Below are positions 11,882 through 22,174 of a DNA stretch of 64,000 nt, one piece after another (position 1 is the stretch's first letter; each line of letters starts with the position of its first letter). Position numbers and translations under genes: made by a program. The notes beneath the pieces were generated by a model. The model was not told the origin of the DNA. It saw only the letters and a program-made list of their open reading frames with translations, and did no database searches. The DNA comes from an uncultured Enterobacterales bacterium (GTDB lineage Bacteria > Pseudomonadota > Gammaproteobacteria > Enterobacterales > CALYQQ01): contig CALYQQ010000013.1 of assembly GCA_945288535.1 (NCBI GenBank), positions 29,231 through 93,230 on the forward strand. The letters are read 5' to 3'.

Positions 11882-12689
11882 ACAACTTAATGTAGGTCTG
11901 GTTGCTACACGGCAATCGTTATTATCCTCGATGTCATTTTCACTAAAAAAGCATGGTTGTTTAGGTATTGTTGGTGAAAGTGGTAGTGGCAAAAGCCTAA
12001 CTTGCAAAGCTATCATAGGATTACTAGATGCTAATTTTTATTGTACTGGAGATATTTGGTTAGATAAACTTAATTTAAGAAAATGCCATCACAAAAAATT
12101 ACAAACTCTTCGTGGATCAACAATTGGTATGATCCTTCAGCATCCGATGGCAGCGTTCGATCCAACCCAAACAGTAGGTAATCATATCGTCGAGACGCTA
12201 TGTATGCATCGCCAACTATCACCGTCGGCAGCAAAAGTGATCGCCATCGATTATATGAAAAAAGTTAAATTAACTCAGCCTCATATTATTTTTAATAAAT
12301 ATCCATTACAAATGAGCGGAGGAATGTTACAACGAGTCATGATCGCTATTGCATTATCGCTAGAACCTAAATTATTAATTGCTGATGAACCAACTACAGC
12401 ATTAGACTCCGTTACTCAAGCTGAAATCATAAATTTATTTAAATCTATTCGTGAAGAATTAGGTACTACAATGCTCTTTATCTCCCATGATTTTGGTGTG
12501 ATTAATCAACTTGCTGACAATGTTATCGTAATGAATCAAGGCTCTATTGTTGAACAAGGCTTGGCAAACGAGGTATTACATCACCCACAACATAAATATA
12601 GCCAATATCTAATATCGTCACGGTTAACATTACAAAAACGTTTTCAGGCGATAGTCAATCCTAACTCATTGACTAAAGATAATGTCTAG
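11859..12689 (+). CDS. nikD: nickel ABC transporter ATP-binding protein NikD
   Basis: Walker A GESGSGKSL, LQMSGGMLQR signature, LLIADEPTTALD Walker B; ATG at 11859 overlaps the end of nikC. Confidence 0.9.
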   Translation: MTYLLKIEQLNVGLVATRQSLLSSMSFSLKKHGCLGIVGESGSGKSLTCKAIIGLLDANFYCTGDIWLDKLNLRKCHHKKLQTLRGSTIGMILQHPMAAFDPTQTVGNHIVETLCMHRQLSPSAAKVIAIDYMKKVKLTQPHIIFNKYPLQMSGGMLQRVMIAIALSLEPKLLIADEPTTALDSVTQAEIINLFKSIREELGTTMLFISHDFGVINQLADNVIVMNQGSIVEQGLANEVLHHPQHKYSQYLISSRLTLQKRFQAIVNPNSLTKDNV

Positions 12690-12700
12690 GAGGATCGCTT

Positions 12701-13483
12701 GTGGAGCACTTTATTAAAGTTGAAAATATTTATCATCGTTTTCGCCAGCAAGAAAATCATAATCAATGGCAACAAGTCTTGCACGATGTCTCTTTTCATA
12801 TTAATCAGGGAGAGTGTTTTGGTATAGTAGGCGAAAGTGGTAGTGGTAAAAGTACACTTGGCCGTATCTTGTTAGGTCTTATTAAACCATGGAAAGGTCG
12901 CATTCTATTTAATGGTGATCAACAATACACTAAGACCCGTTTTTGGCAACGCCAGCTTTTATCAACGATTCCAGTAAGTGCTGTATTTCAAGATTATACC
13001 TCTTCAGCCAATCCCACATTTACTATTGAACAAATTATCGATGAACCATTACGTGGAATAATTCCCCGTTTATCCAGACAGCAGCGACGCCAAGAGATTA
13101 TGCAATTACTTGATTATGTCGGCTTATCTTTATCATTACTTGAACATTATCCATATCAATTGAGTGGCGGCCAAATGCAACGTATCTGTATTGCTAGAGC
13201 AATTGCTAATAAACCCCAATTCATTTTATTAGATGAAGCAGTAAGTGCACTTGATGTTTCGGTACAAGTTCAACTACTTGATTTACTTAAAAATTTACAA
13301 AAGGAATTAAATTTAACTTATTTATTTATTAGCCATGATTTAACGGCCATCACCTATCTATGTCAACGCTTACTCTTTTTAAAATCAGGCAAATTGATTG
13401 AAAGTGTCAATGATTTGACACAATTAAGTCAAGTAACCCAATCCTATTCAAAAAGGATATTAAATGCAGTTTTGGAGTTTTGA
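12701..13483 (+). CDS. nikE: nickel ABC transporter ATP-binding protein NikE
   Basis: GTG start after AGGAG; Walker A GESGSGKST, LSGGQMQR, LLDEAVSALD. Confidence 0.9.
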   Translation: MEHFIKVENIYHRFRQQENHNQWQQVLHDVSFHINQGECFGIVGESGSGKSTLGRILLGLIKPWKGRILFNGDQQYTKTRFWQRQLLSTIPVSAVFQDYTSSANPTFTIEQIIDEPLRGIIPRLSRQQRRQEIMQLLDYVGLSLSLLEHYPYQLSGGQMQRICIARAIANKPQFILLDEAVSALDVSVQVQLLDLLKNLQKELNLTYLFISHDLTAITYLCQRLLFLKSGKLIESVNDLTQLSQVTQSYSKRILNAVLEF

Positions 13484-13486
13484 TAA

Positions 13487-14836
13487 ATGGCCTCGGCTTC
13501 ATTTTCTACCTCAATCTACAAAGCGTTAAGCTATCGCCGTTATTTAGCACTGGTTATCCCTTTTATTATATCTACTATGACAACCCCCTTATTAGGTGCT
13601 ATTGATACAATATTGGTAGGTCATTTATCTGATACTGCTTATATTGCAGGTGTAGCTGTAGGCACGGTTATATTTAATACATTATATTGGTTGTTCGGCT
13701 TTTTACGCGTCAGTACTACTGGTTTTACCGCGCAAGCACTTGATGATAACACTAAACTACTCGAAGCATTACTAAGTCCTTTGATCATTGCTTTATTGCT
13801 AGGTTTCCTCTTTATTCTATTACAAAAGCCTATTTTTTATGCAGCAATGCAATTAATTCATCCTGTAGCTGAAGTTAAACAGTATGCAAGTGATTATTTT
13901 TACATATTAATATGGGGAGCGCCCTTTACCTTAACAAATTACGTTTGTCTTGGCTGGCTAATGGGACATAAAAAAGTTAAAGCCGTTCTTATTAATCAAA
14001 TATCTATTAATCTATTAAATATCTTTTTAGCAATTCTGTTGGTCTATGTATGCAAATGGCAACTTATAGGACTTGCTTTCGCTACATTAATAGCACAAAT
14101 AGTAGGTACGTTTTTTGGCTTTATCCTGATAAAAAATTATCTTAATGTCAAACACGATACAATTAAATTGCAGAAAATTCTTACACCACTTGCATTGAAA
14201 AAAGTTATGTTGATCAATAGTGATCTTATTATTAGAACGATCTGCTTACTTATTGTAACTAACCATTTTATTTCTATTGGCGGTTCATTTGGCACGGATG
14301 TTTTAGCTGCAAACGCTGTTTTATTTCAAATCCACTATCTCATCGCTTATTTATTTGATGGATTTGCTAATGCTTCAAGTGTTTATAGTGGTAGAGCGAA
14401 AGGCCTTTATAATGTGTCTCTTTATCGACAAGTTTTACATCATTCCTTTATATCCGCACTATGCACGAGTATTTTACTCGCATTAGTTTGGTGGCAATAT
14501 CATTTACCGATAATCGCGCTGTTTACTGAGCATACTAATATCATCAATCTTTGCCAGCAATATCAATTATGGATAATGCTATTTCCACTTGTCGGATCAT
14601 ATGGCATCATCTTTTATGGCGTATTTTCAGGACTAACTTATACGAGCCCTATTAGAAATTCTATGCTCCTTGCACTCCTATCCTGGTTTGTAGCATGGCA
14701 TATTTTGCTTCCGACTTATGGTAATCATGGATTATGGATTTGTTATTTAATATTTAGCCTGGGGCGCTCATTATTCTTGTTACCGGGGCTATTTACTGCA
14801 AAAAAATATTTCATATCACCACAATTACATCACTAA
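13487..14836 (+). CDS. MATE-family multidrug/metabolite exporter, DinF-like
   Basis: 449 aa, about 12 TM; IPFIISTMTTPLLGAIDTILVGHL and FLRVSTTGFTAQAL as in DinF; starts 4 nt after nikE ends. Confidence 0.88.
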   Translation: MASASFSTSIYKALSYRRYLALVIPFIISTMTTPLLGAIDTILVGHLSDTAYIAGVAVGTVIFNTLYWLFGFLRVSTTGFTAQALDDNTKLLEALLSPLIIALLLGFLFILLQKPIFYAAMQLIHPVAEVKQYASDYFYILIWGAPFTLTNYVCLGWLMGHKKVKAVLINQISINLLNIFLAILLVYVCKWQLIGLAFATLIAQIVGTFFGFILIKNYLNVKHDTIKLQKILTPLALKKVMLINSDLIIRTICLLIVTNHFISIGGSFGTDVLAANAVLFQIHYLIAYLFDGFANASSVYSGRAKGLYNVSLYRQVLHHSFISALCTSILLALVWWQYHLPIIALFTEHTNIINLCQQYQLWIMLFPLVGSYGIIFYGVFSGLTYTSPIRNSMLLALLSWFVAWHILLPTYGNHGLWICYLIFSLGRSLFLLPGLFTAKKYFISPQLHH

Positions 14837-15029
14837 ATCTTATGTAATGTAACTTGTGTGCAGCCGATAATGGGAAGGTAAAGAGACATGGAATAATGGC
14901 TATGTTGCGTACTATATAACTATAATGCTATTTTTAGCATTATAAGAGCGAAAGATAAACAATTAGTCACCATCAGGACTTTTTAATGAGTCACTATGCT
15001 TTATAAGACTAAATAAACAGATATAAATA

Positions 15030-15070
15030 ACTGGTCAGATATGACAATATATAGCCTTTATCTGACCAAC
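15030..15070. terminator. hairpin downstream of the rmlA end of the polysaccharide cluster
   Basis: TGGTCAGATA ... TATCTGACCA inverted repeat. Confidence 0.4.
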
Positions 15071-15104
15071 TGTTTATTCCTTTTTAAAGCAAAAAGGTAA
15101 ATAG

Positions 15105-15980
15105 CTAAGGGCGTTCTTCCAATAATTGCATTAGATATTGACCATAACTATTCTTTTCCAATCTTTTTGCTTGAAGTAATACCTGTTCTTTATTTAACCA
15201 CCCTTTTCTAAAGGCAATTTCTTCTAAACAAGCTATTTTTAACCCTTGACGTTTTTCAATTGTATGAATATACAATGATGCATCAATGAGGCTTTCATGC
15301 GTTCCAGTATCAAGCCAGGCAAAACCACGTCCCAATAATTCAACATTTAGTTTCCCTTGTTCTAAATAAAGTTGATTTAAACTCGTGATTTCTAATTCCC
15401 CTCTCGCCGAAGGTTTGACTTGCCGAGAAAGTTCAACCACTTGTTCATCATAAAAATAAAGACCAGTAATTGCCCAATTTGAACGCGGGTTTGTTGGCTT
15501 TTCTTCTATAGATAATACATTATAGTTTTTATCAAATTCCACGACACCAAAACGTTGAGGATCGGTTACTCGGTAGCCGAAAACAGTCGCGCCTTGCTCG
15601 CGCTCAACAACATTACTTAATTTGCTACCAAATCCTGGACCAAAATAAATATTATCACCGAGCACCATACTACAACGCTCACCCGCAATAAATTCTTCGC
15701 CAAGCAAAAATGCTTGCACTAACCCTTCTGGCTTAGGTTGTATTTTATAACTAAACTTAACACCAAACTCATCACCACTCCCTAATAAGCGTTGAAATGC
15801 TGACATATCATCAGGTGTCGTGATAATCAGAATATCTCTGATCCCAGCTAACATTAAGACCGAAATGGGATAATAGACCATAGGCTTATCATAAACAGGC
15901 AATAACTGCTTGGAAATACCTCTGGTAATCGGATATAACCGGGTTCCCGACCCGCCCGCTAATACAATACCTTTCATCAT
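15105..15980 (-). CDS. rmlA: glucose-1-phosphate thymidylyltransferase
   Basis: 291 aa; [37 protein letters not shown]. Confidence 0.96.
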   Translation of the reverse strand: MMKGIVLAGGSGTRLYPITRGISKQLLPVYDKPMVYYPISVLMLAGIRDILIITTPDDMSAFQRLLGSGDEFGVKFSYKIQPKPEGLVQAFLLGEEFIAGERCSMVLGDNIYFGPGFGSKLSNVVEREQGATVFGYRVTDPQRFGVVEFDKNYNVLSIEEKPTNPRSNWAITGLYFYDEQVVELSRQVKPSARGELEITSLNQLYLEQGKLNVELLGRGFAWLDTGTHESLIDASLYIHTIEKRQGLKIACLEEIAFRKGWLNKEQVLLQAKRLEKNSYGQYLMQLLEERP

Positions 15981-16077
15981 ATCATCCTAATCATGTTACG
16001 ACTTTCAATTATTGAAAAGGCTATATTTGTAAAAAAACCCACATTAGTATGGGGGTGACCAAAACAAATTAACAAAT

Positions 16078-16395
16078 TTATTTTACATCACTCATTTTTT
16101 TCATTTTTTGCGAGATATCAAGCCGTTCTGTAGAAAGCTCAGCTATTTGAATAATATATTTATCAATACGTTCTTCATAGTCACTTTTCATATTGCTGAT
16201 AATTGCGCGAATTTCGTCAATTGTCATATTCGGCTTAATATATTCGTTTAAGTTTTCTAACAATAAAATACGTTTTTGATTGTCTCTAATTTTTCTTTCA
16301 TCATCATTGATTTCACGTTTTAATTTGTTTTTTCGCCGTGATAAATGCACATATTCCAGTACATCATTAAATGATGGTTTTATTGATTTATCCAT
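16078..16395 (-). CDS. tmaR: TmaR/YeeX (DUF496) coiled-coil PTS-localisation protein
   Basis: [50 protein letters not shown] closely matches E. coli YeeX; likely start is the internal Met (MDKSIKPS) rather than the track start at 16446. Confidence 0.9.
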   Translation of the reverse strand: MDKSIKPSFNDVLEYVHLSRRKNKLKREINDDERKIRDNQKRILLLENLNEYIKPNMTIDEIRAIISNMKSDYEERIDKYIIQIAELSTERLDISQKMKKMSDVK

Positions 16396-16630
16396 CTTAC
16401 AATCCTCTTTATTCATGTCTGTAATATCGTGTGCTAAGTTTATCATTTGAACACACTCTCTTCTCTGCTAATTATATTCTTTTCATCAAATTAATAAGTA
16501 GTATACTGGGTCAGGACTATTTTGCCAGCATGTTATTTTTAAATACCTATATTGGACTACTGATAAACAATATGCATACCCAAATTTACCAGACTATATA
16601 ACATTAATGATTATAATCAATTAACTAAGA

Positions 16631-18583
16631 TTAACTGATTTGATTATACTCTAACCAGGATTGAAACATTAATATACTCCATAGCTGTGAAGCCCAATTA
16701 CGATCACCTGATAAATGTTGCTGCCATTTTTGCTTAACGTTAACAGGGTTAAAGTAACCTTGCTGTTTTAATTTCTGCTCATTAAGTAATGATTCAGCCC
16801 AATCACGCATATCGCTACGAAGCCATTGCTCTAATGGAATACCAAATCCCATTTTAGGACGGTCGATCAGCTTTTGTGGTACATAACGAAATAAAATATC
16901 TTTTAATGGTGATTTGATCTGGCCATTATGCGTTTTATAGCTAAAAGGAAGTGACCAGGCAAATTCAACAATATGATGATCAAGCAAAGGGACCCTTGTT
17001 TCCAGACTAACCGCCATAGCAGCTCTGTCCACTTTACACAAAATATCATCGGGTAAATAACACTGCATATCAATGGACATCATCAATTGTTGAGCATTGT
17101 CCGTCTTAATTAATAATTGGGGATCATTAAATGGCGTCATGCATGGCTTACTTCCTAATACAATTGCTTCTGTCGATTGCCAATAGCTTGTTAATTTATG
17201 GTAGAGTGATCCCACATCATCACTATTAAGAATAGCGGCACCTTTGTGTAATTTATCACCAATATTTGCATTGGCTAATTTAGCAGGTAAAAAATGTTTA
17301 ATAGGTGATAACAATAAACGCCAACTTTCAGGGGAAATTGTGGTTATACCACTCGCTAATAAATGGCGCAATAACGCAGGCTTATTTGCGATTTGTCGCC
17401 AAATCTTTTCAGTTAATGCATAACGGCCATAACCAGCAAATAACTCATCCCCAGCATCACCTGAAAGTGACACTGTAACATGCTCTCTAGCCAAACGACT
17501 GACTAAAAAAGTAGGGATCTGCGAACTATCAGCAAAAGGTTCACAATATATTTCAGGTAATAAAGGAATAATATCCTGCGCTTGTTTCCCTGTTAAGTAT
17601 AATTCCGTATGGTCTGTACCTAAATGTTGCGCAACTTGCGCTGCGTAGTCTGCCTCGTTGTATCCTTTTTCATAAAAACCAATCGTAAATGTTTTTATAG
17701 GCCGTGATGATTGCGCCTGCATTAAGGCAACAACAGTACTCGAATCTACCCCACCTGACAAAAATGCACCTACAGGGACATCGGCAATCATTTGTTGATG
17801 AATTGATTGGTTAATTAACTGTTCAAGTTGTTTAACCGCCTCGTCATAACTTCCTTTATAGGGTCGACAAATTTGACGTTCAATTACTAATTTAGTTGAC
17901 CAGTAATTCTCTATACATGGTTGTCGTTGCTGAAAATTTAGCGTTAAAATACAGCCAGGCAATAATTTATTTATATTTTTATAAATAGAATAAGGTGCAG
18001 GAATATAGTTATGCCTTAAAAATAAACCTAAAGCATCTCTATCTATATCTGCATTGAAGTCTGGATGTGCTTTTAATGCTTTTAATTCTGAACCAAACAA
18101 GAAAGTATTTCTTTGCCAACCATAATAAAGAGGTTTTTCGCCGAATCTATCACGACCTAATGTTAGTTGTTTTTCTTGATAATCCCAAACAGCAAAAGCA
18201 AACATGCCAGTGCTCTTTTCCAGAGTTTGTCTGATCCCCCAATATTCAAAACCGGTCAATAATGTTTCTGTATCTGAATGACCATTCCAAGTAATAATGG
18301 GATTTTGCTGATGAAGTTGTTGTCGCAATACGTGATGATTGTAAATTTCACCATTAAAAACAATTAGATAACGTTTACTTGCCGATAACATAGGCTGACT
18401 ACCGGCAGAGGAGAGATCAACAATTGACAATCGACAATGTGCTAAGCCTAATCCATGTTGATTATCAAGAAAATAATCTTGATTATCCGGCCCACGAGAT
18501 CGTATTGCTTGAGCCATATTTTTTAATACATTTTCTGAAAATTGACTTGCATTTGCAGAAAGAAATCCAGCAAAACCACACAT
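16631..18583 (-). CDS. asnB: glutamine-hydrolysing asparagine synthetase-like amidotransferase within the polysaccharide locus
   Basis: 650 aa; MCGFAGF N-terminal Cys nucleophile glutaminase, SGGVDSS PP-loop. Confidence 0.92.
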   Translation of the reverse strand: MCGFAGFLSANASQFSENVLKNMAQAIRSRGPDNQDYFLDNQHGLGLAHCRLSIVDLSSAGSQPMLSASKRYLIVFNGEIYNHHVLRQQLHQQNPIITWNGHSDTETLLTGFEYWGIRQTLEKSTGMFAFAVWDYQEKQLTLGRDRFGEKPLYYGWQRNTFLFGSELKALKAHPDFNADIDRDALGLFLRHNYIPAPYSIYKNINKLLPGCILTLNFQQRQPCIENYWSTKLVIERQICRPYKGSYDEAVKQLEQLINQSIHQQMIADVPVGAFLSGGVDSSTVVALMQAQSSRPIKTFTIGFYEKGYNEADYAAQVAQHLGTDHTELYLTGKQAQDIIPLLPEIYCEPFADSSQIPTFLVSRLAREHVTVSLSGDAGDELFAGYGRYALTEKIWRQIANKPALLRHLLASGITTISPESWRLLLSPIKHFLPAKLANANIGDKLHKGAAILNSDDVGSLYHKLTSYWQSTEAIVLGSKPCMTPFNDPQLLIKTDNAQQLMMSIDMQCYLPDDILCKVDRAAMAVSLETRVPLLDHHIVEFAWSLPFSYKTHNGQIKSPLKDILFRYVPQKLIDRPKMGFGIPLEQWLRSDMRDWAESLLNEQKLKQQGYFNPVNVKQKWQQHLSGDRNWASQLWSILMFQSWLEYNQIS

Positions 18584-18606
18584 AGTTCTGACCTTAATCT
18601 AGTTAG

Positions 18607-19740
18607 TTAATTTTTATTCTGTTTATAGCTAGTATATAGTTGTTCATACTGAGAAACTGTTTTTGATAAGGTAAAATGGTCTATAATTCGTTGTTTACCT
18701 TGTTTGGCCATCAATAAACGCTGTTTTGCTGGTTTATTAAGCATCTCAAGTAAGCCATCGGCCAGTGCTTGTGCATTTTGTATAGGCACAACAATACCAC
18801 ACTCGCCAATAAGTAAGGCTGAATCCCCTGCTTGGGTAACGACGCAAGGTCGTTCCATCGCCATCGCCTCGCCAACAACATTAGGAAATCCTTCTAAAAA
18901 AGAGGCAGAACAAAATATATCCATAGCACTCAAACAAACTGCTATATCATCACGTTGTGCTAATAATGTGAATTTGTCGGTTAAATTATATTCCGTTAAC
19001 CACGTTAGTAGCTGCTTATTTTGTTTATCACAGCCTTTGCCTACCAATAAGAAATGAATATCGTCTCTTTTTTGATTTAATAAATAGGCAGCTTTAATAA
19101 AATTTAAATGATCTTTAATCGGATGAAAACGTCCGATCATCCCTATAACGTATACATAATCATTCAAACCACAATGTTGTCGAAATAAGTCACGTTGTTC
19201 TGCGGTCGCCGTCAATGAATCTAATGAAAACCCATTATTAATGACTTGCATTTTATTAATACAATAACCTAATTGGCGATGAGATTGTCTTGCTGATTCG
19301 GCAACACAAACAATACGGCAAGGAATAACATAGGATAAAGGAACACAAATCTTACGTATTAATGCTGTAATGGGTTTAGTTGACGCTACACCACTATTAC
19401 GGATCCCCCAAATAATAGTATTTACACCTGCTAGTTTAGCGGCTATACCGCCAATAAGATCAGCATGATACATCCATGTTTGTACAATATCGGGTTTTAT
19501 TTGGCAAATAAGTTGTCTCAATTGCCAGATTTTCTTGGGCAAAGATAATGGCGATCGCATATTAAGTGAAATGACATCGATACCTATAGCAATAAGCTGT
19601 TGTCCTATTGGACCAATATCTGTCAACGAAATAACGCAGTGATGAAAATCTGAATGTGAAGCATGACTTAAAATTAAACGTTTAAGACTGATTTCTGCGC
19701 CACCTACATTTAATCCAGTAATGATGTGCAGAATTTTCAC
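18607..19740 (-). CDS. glycosyltransferase family 4
   Basis: MKILHIITGLNVGGAEISLKRL, GRFHPIKDHLNFIKAA, EGFPNVVGEAMAMERPCVVT. Confidence 0.9.
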   Translation of the reverse strand: MKILHIITGLNVGGAEISLKRLILSHASHSDFHHCVISLTDIGPIGQQLIAIGIDVISLNMRSPLSLPKKIWQLRQLICQIKPDIVQTWMYHADLIGGIAAKLAGVNTIIWGIRNSGVASTKPITALIRKICVPLSYVIPCRIVCVAESARQSHRQLGYCINKMQVINNGFSLDSLTATAEQRDLFRQHCGLNDYVYVIGMIGRFHPIKDHLNFIKAAYLLNQKRDDIHFLLVGKGCDKQNKQLLTWLTEYNLTDKFTLLAQRDDIAVCLSAMDIFCSASFLEGFPNVVGEAMAMERPCVVTQAGDSALLIGECGIVVPIQNAQALADGLLEMLNKPAKQRLLMAKQGKQRIIDHFTLSKTVSQYEQLYTSYKQNKN

Positions 19741-20831
19741 TGATTTGCTCCCACCTCTTCAAAGAAACTATCCCAACGTTCAATTATTTTTGCCAAAGCA
19801 TAATGTTGTTGAATAGATTGTTTCGCACGCTGTCCTAAAGATTGGCGTTCTGTTTTATCTTGCATCAATGAAATGAGTGCCTGTTTAAATGCTTCATTAT
19901 TATTTAAAGGGATCAATCTAGCATATTGGCCTTGCTGGCTAATTTCCGCTGGTCCAGATTTACAATCAAAAACAACACAAGGTAAGCCAACAGCCATGGC
20001 TTCTAATAACGTATTTGGAAACCCTTCTGATCTAGATGTCATACAATAAATATCAGCTGATGCCATTATATTCCAAGCCTGATCTGTTTTACCATATAAC
20101 TGTATCTGTTTTTCCATGCTTAACGCTTTAATCGTTTGTTGCAATTTATTGTATTCAGGCCCATCGCCATAAATAGCTAATGTCCAATCAGGATAATCCT
20201 TAGCAATATCAGCAAAAATTGAAATTAACACATCAACTTGTTTAAATGCTTCTAAACGACATAAACTAAGTATTGTTTTTTGTTTATACTTTGATGTCTC
20301 CAGATTAAAGATCTCATTGCTCATTGGATTAGGTATTACAGCAAGTCGTTTACATCCTGGATAAAATTTAGCTAACTCACTAATAGTCTGTTGTGTTTGC
20401 CCTGTGAGCATATCAGCAAACCGATACGTCCGTTTACATAAAAACTCCCACCCAAAGGATAATGGAAACGTTGATGGCGTACGTCTTTCACAGCAAATTA
20501 CAGGAACCTTAAGTCCACGTGTTGCTAAAATTGCTGCAACATTCACATTAGGCAAAAATGAGATAACTACATCAGCATGACACTGTTTGATCATCCGCCG
20601 TAAACGAAATAATCGTTGCACTTGATTTAGAAAATGCTTCGATTCTGATATCGATGATAAGTAAGTGAGTCTAACTTTTTCAGAAACAGTATAAAAGGGT
20701 TTACCCCCGCCTGAATAAGTAGGTATTAATGTAACTTTATCTCCTCGTTCAGCCCAAGCATTACATAATAGTGTCGCCACACGCTCAGCGCCACCTGCAT
20801 TTAGCGAACTTACTAAAAAGACAATTTTCAT
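19737..20831 (-). CDS. glycosyltransferase family 4
   Basis: MKIVFLVSSLNAGGAERVA, SRSEGFPNTLLEAMAVGLPCV. Confidence 0.9.
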   Translation of the reverse strand: MKIVFLVSSLNAGGAERVATLLCNAWAERGDKVTLIPTYSGGGKPFYTVSEKVRLTYLSSISESKHFLNQVQRLFRLRRMIKQCHADVVISFLPNVNVAAILATRGLKVPVICCERRTPSTFPLSFGWEFLCKRTYRFADMLTGQTQQTISELAKFYPGCKRLAVIPNPMSNEIFNLETSKYKQKTILSLCRLEAFKQVDVLISIFADIAKDYPDWTLAIYGDGPEYNKLQQTIKALSMEKQIQLYGKTDQAWNIMASADIYCMTSRSEGFPNTLLEAMAVGLPCVVFDCKSGPAEISQQGQYARLIPLNNNEAFKQALISLMQDKTERQSLGQRAKQSIQQHYALAKIIERWDSFFEEVGANQ

Positions 20832-20868
20832 ATAGACAGCTAACTCCCTACAACAAATAACTTTTAAC

Positions 20869-22005
20869 TCAACATATTAAGTTCTTTTTGGTTTTTATTA
20901 GCCCATCAATCAATTGCTGCCATTGATTTATTACATTATCCGGTGAATAAGATTGACGTACAGTAATGGCTCGTCTAGAAAAATGTGTACGTTTAGTCGT
21001 AGATAACATCAATAGTTGCAAACTCTTAAATAATTCTGCAGTGGATCCAACTGGTACTAACAATCCATCTTCATTATGACGAATAATATCTCTTGGTCCC
21101 GTATCACAGTCAAAACTGATGACAGGTACACCATAAGACATAGCCTCAATAAGCGTATTTGGAAAACCTTCAAATAAAGAAGACATTACATAGATATCGG
21201 CATGTTCATACCACTGGCCAACATTACCTACACTACCCGGTAGAAAAATTCGGTGTTTACAATTACTCTGATTGATTTGTTCGGTAAGTTGCTCTCTTAA
21301 TGGCCCTTCACCTAAAATCACCAGCTCCCACTCGGGGAAAACTTCAGCCAAACGACAAAAAACGTCAATAAGTAGTGCAAAACCTTTCTGCTCTACTAAC
21401 CGTCCGACAGCAAGAATACGCTTATAATGAGGTACACCAATACTCTCTGGCTTTATAAGATGATCTGTTTCCGGTAAAGGCCAAACCACAAAATTAGGTA
21501 TTGTAACTACGGTTTTTGCTTGAGTATGCTGCTTAAGCCACTGGGTACTCTCTTGAGTTTGTGCAACGACCGCCGTTAAATGACCATACATTTTATTGCG
21601 TAGTATCTCCCAATATTTTCCTAAAGGTAATTTTGGGGGATAAATTCGCTCAGAACCGATTGTCACAAGAGACTTTAATCCTAATGCTGATATCGATAAA
21701 ATAATGTTAGCCCTGGACATAAGCGAGATAGCTATATCAGGCTGCTCTTTGCGTAGGATCTTCCTAAGTAAATTAATACGTTGATAATTATTTATAAAGC
21801 CACGAATACTGTTTTGACTAGGAACAGCACTATTCAAGCAGAACCTATGGATTCCAGCACTTAATGTATAAAAGTCATGTTCAGTATCTGCCACAGTCAC
21901 AACGATCACTTGATGACCACATTGATACCAATGCTCGGCGAGATGAACTGCAACACGCTCTGCGCCCCCAGAAGATAATGAGTGGATAAAAATTAACTTT
22001 TTCAT
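20869..22005 (-). CDS. glycosyltransferase family 4
   Basis: MKKLIFIHSLSSGGAERVA, VGRLVEQKGFALLI, EGFPNTLIEAMSYGVPVISFDCDTGPRDI. Confidence 0.9.
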   Translation of the reverse strand: MKKLIFIHSLSSGGAERVAVHLAEHWYQCGHQVIVVTVADTEHDFYTLSAGIHRFCLNSAVPSQNSIRGFINNYQRINLLRKILRKEQPDIAISLMSRANIILSISALGLKSLVTIGSERIYPPKLPLGKYWEILRNKMYGHLTAVVAQTQESTQWLKQHTQAKTVVTIPNFVVWPLPETDHLIKPESIGVPHYKRILAVGRLVEQKGFALLIDVFCRLAEVFPEWELVILGEGPLREQLTEQINQSNCKHRIFLPGSVGNVGQWYEHADIYVMSSLFEGFPNTLIEAMSYGVPVISFDCDTGPRDIIRHNEDGLLVPVGSTAELFKSLQLLMLSTTKRTHFSRRAITVRQSYSPDNVINQWQQLIDGLIKTKKNLIC

Positions 22006-22174
22006 TTAATTTATTTAATTATAAAAGATATGTTATTTCTGTAGAGTCGATATAACTTATCGAACTAATTAATAACAAAATATTATCATTTTTTATTTCT
22101 TTGGTCAGTTTGTTATTAATACAAATTTTTATCATTATAATTAACTTTTAATTAATAATCTTGTCATAATACTT

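Noticed and set aside
18704-19057. 117-aa plus-strand ORF inside a GT4 gene
   Set aside because: Antisense to a clear glycosyltransferase; no independent coding evidence.
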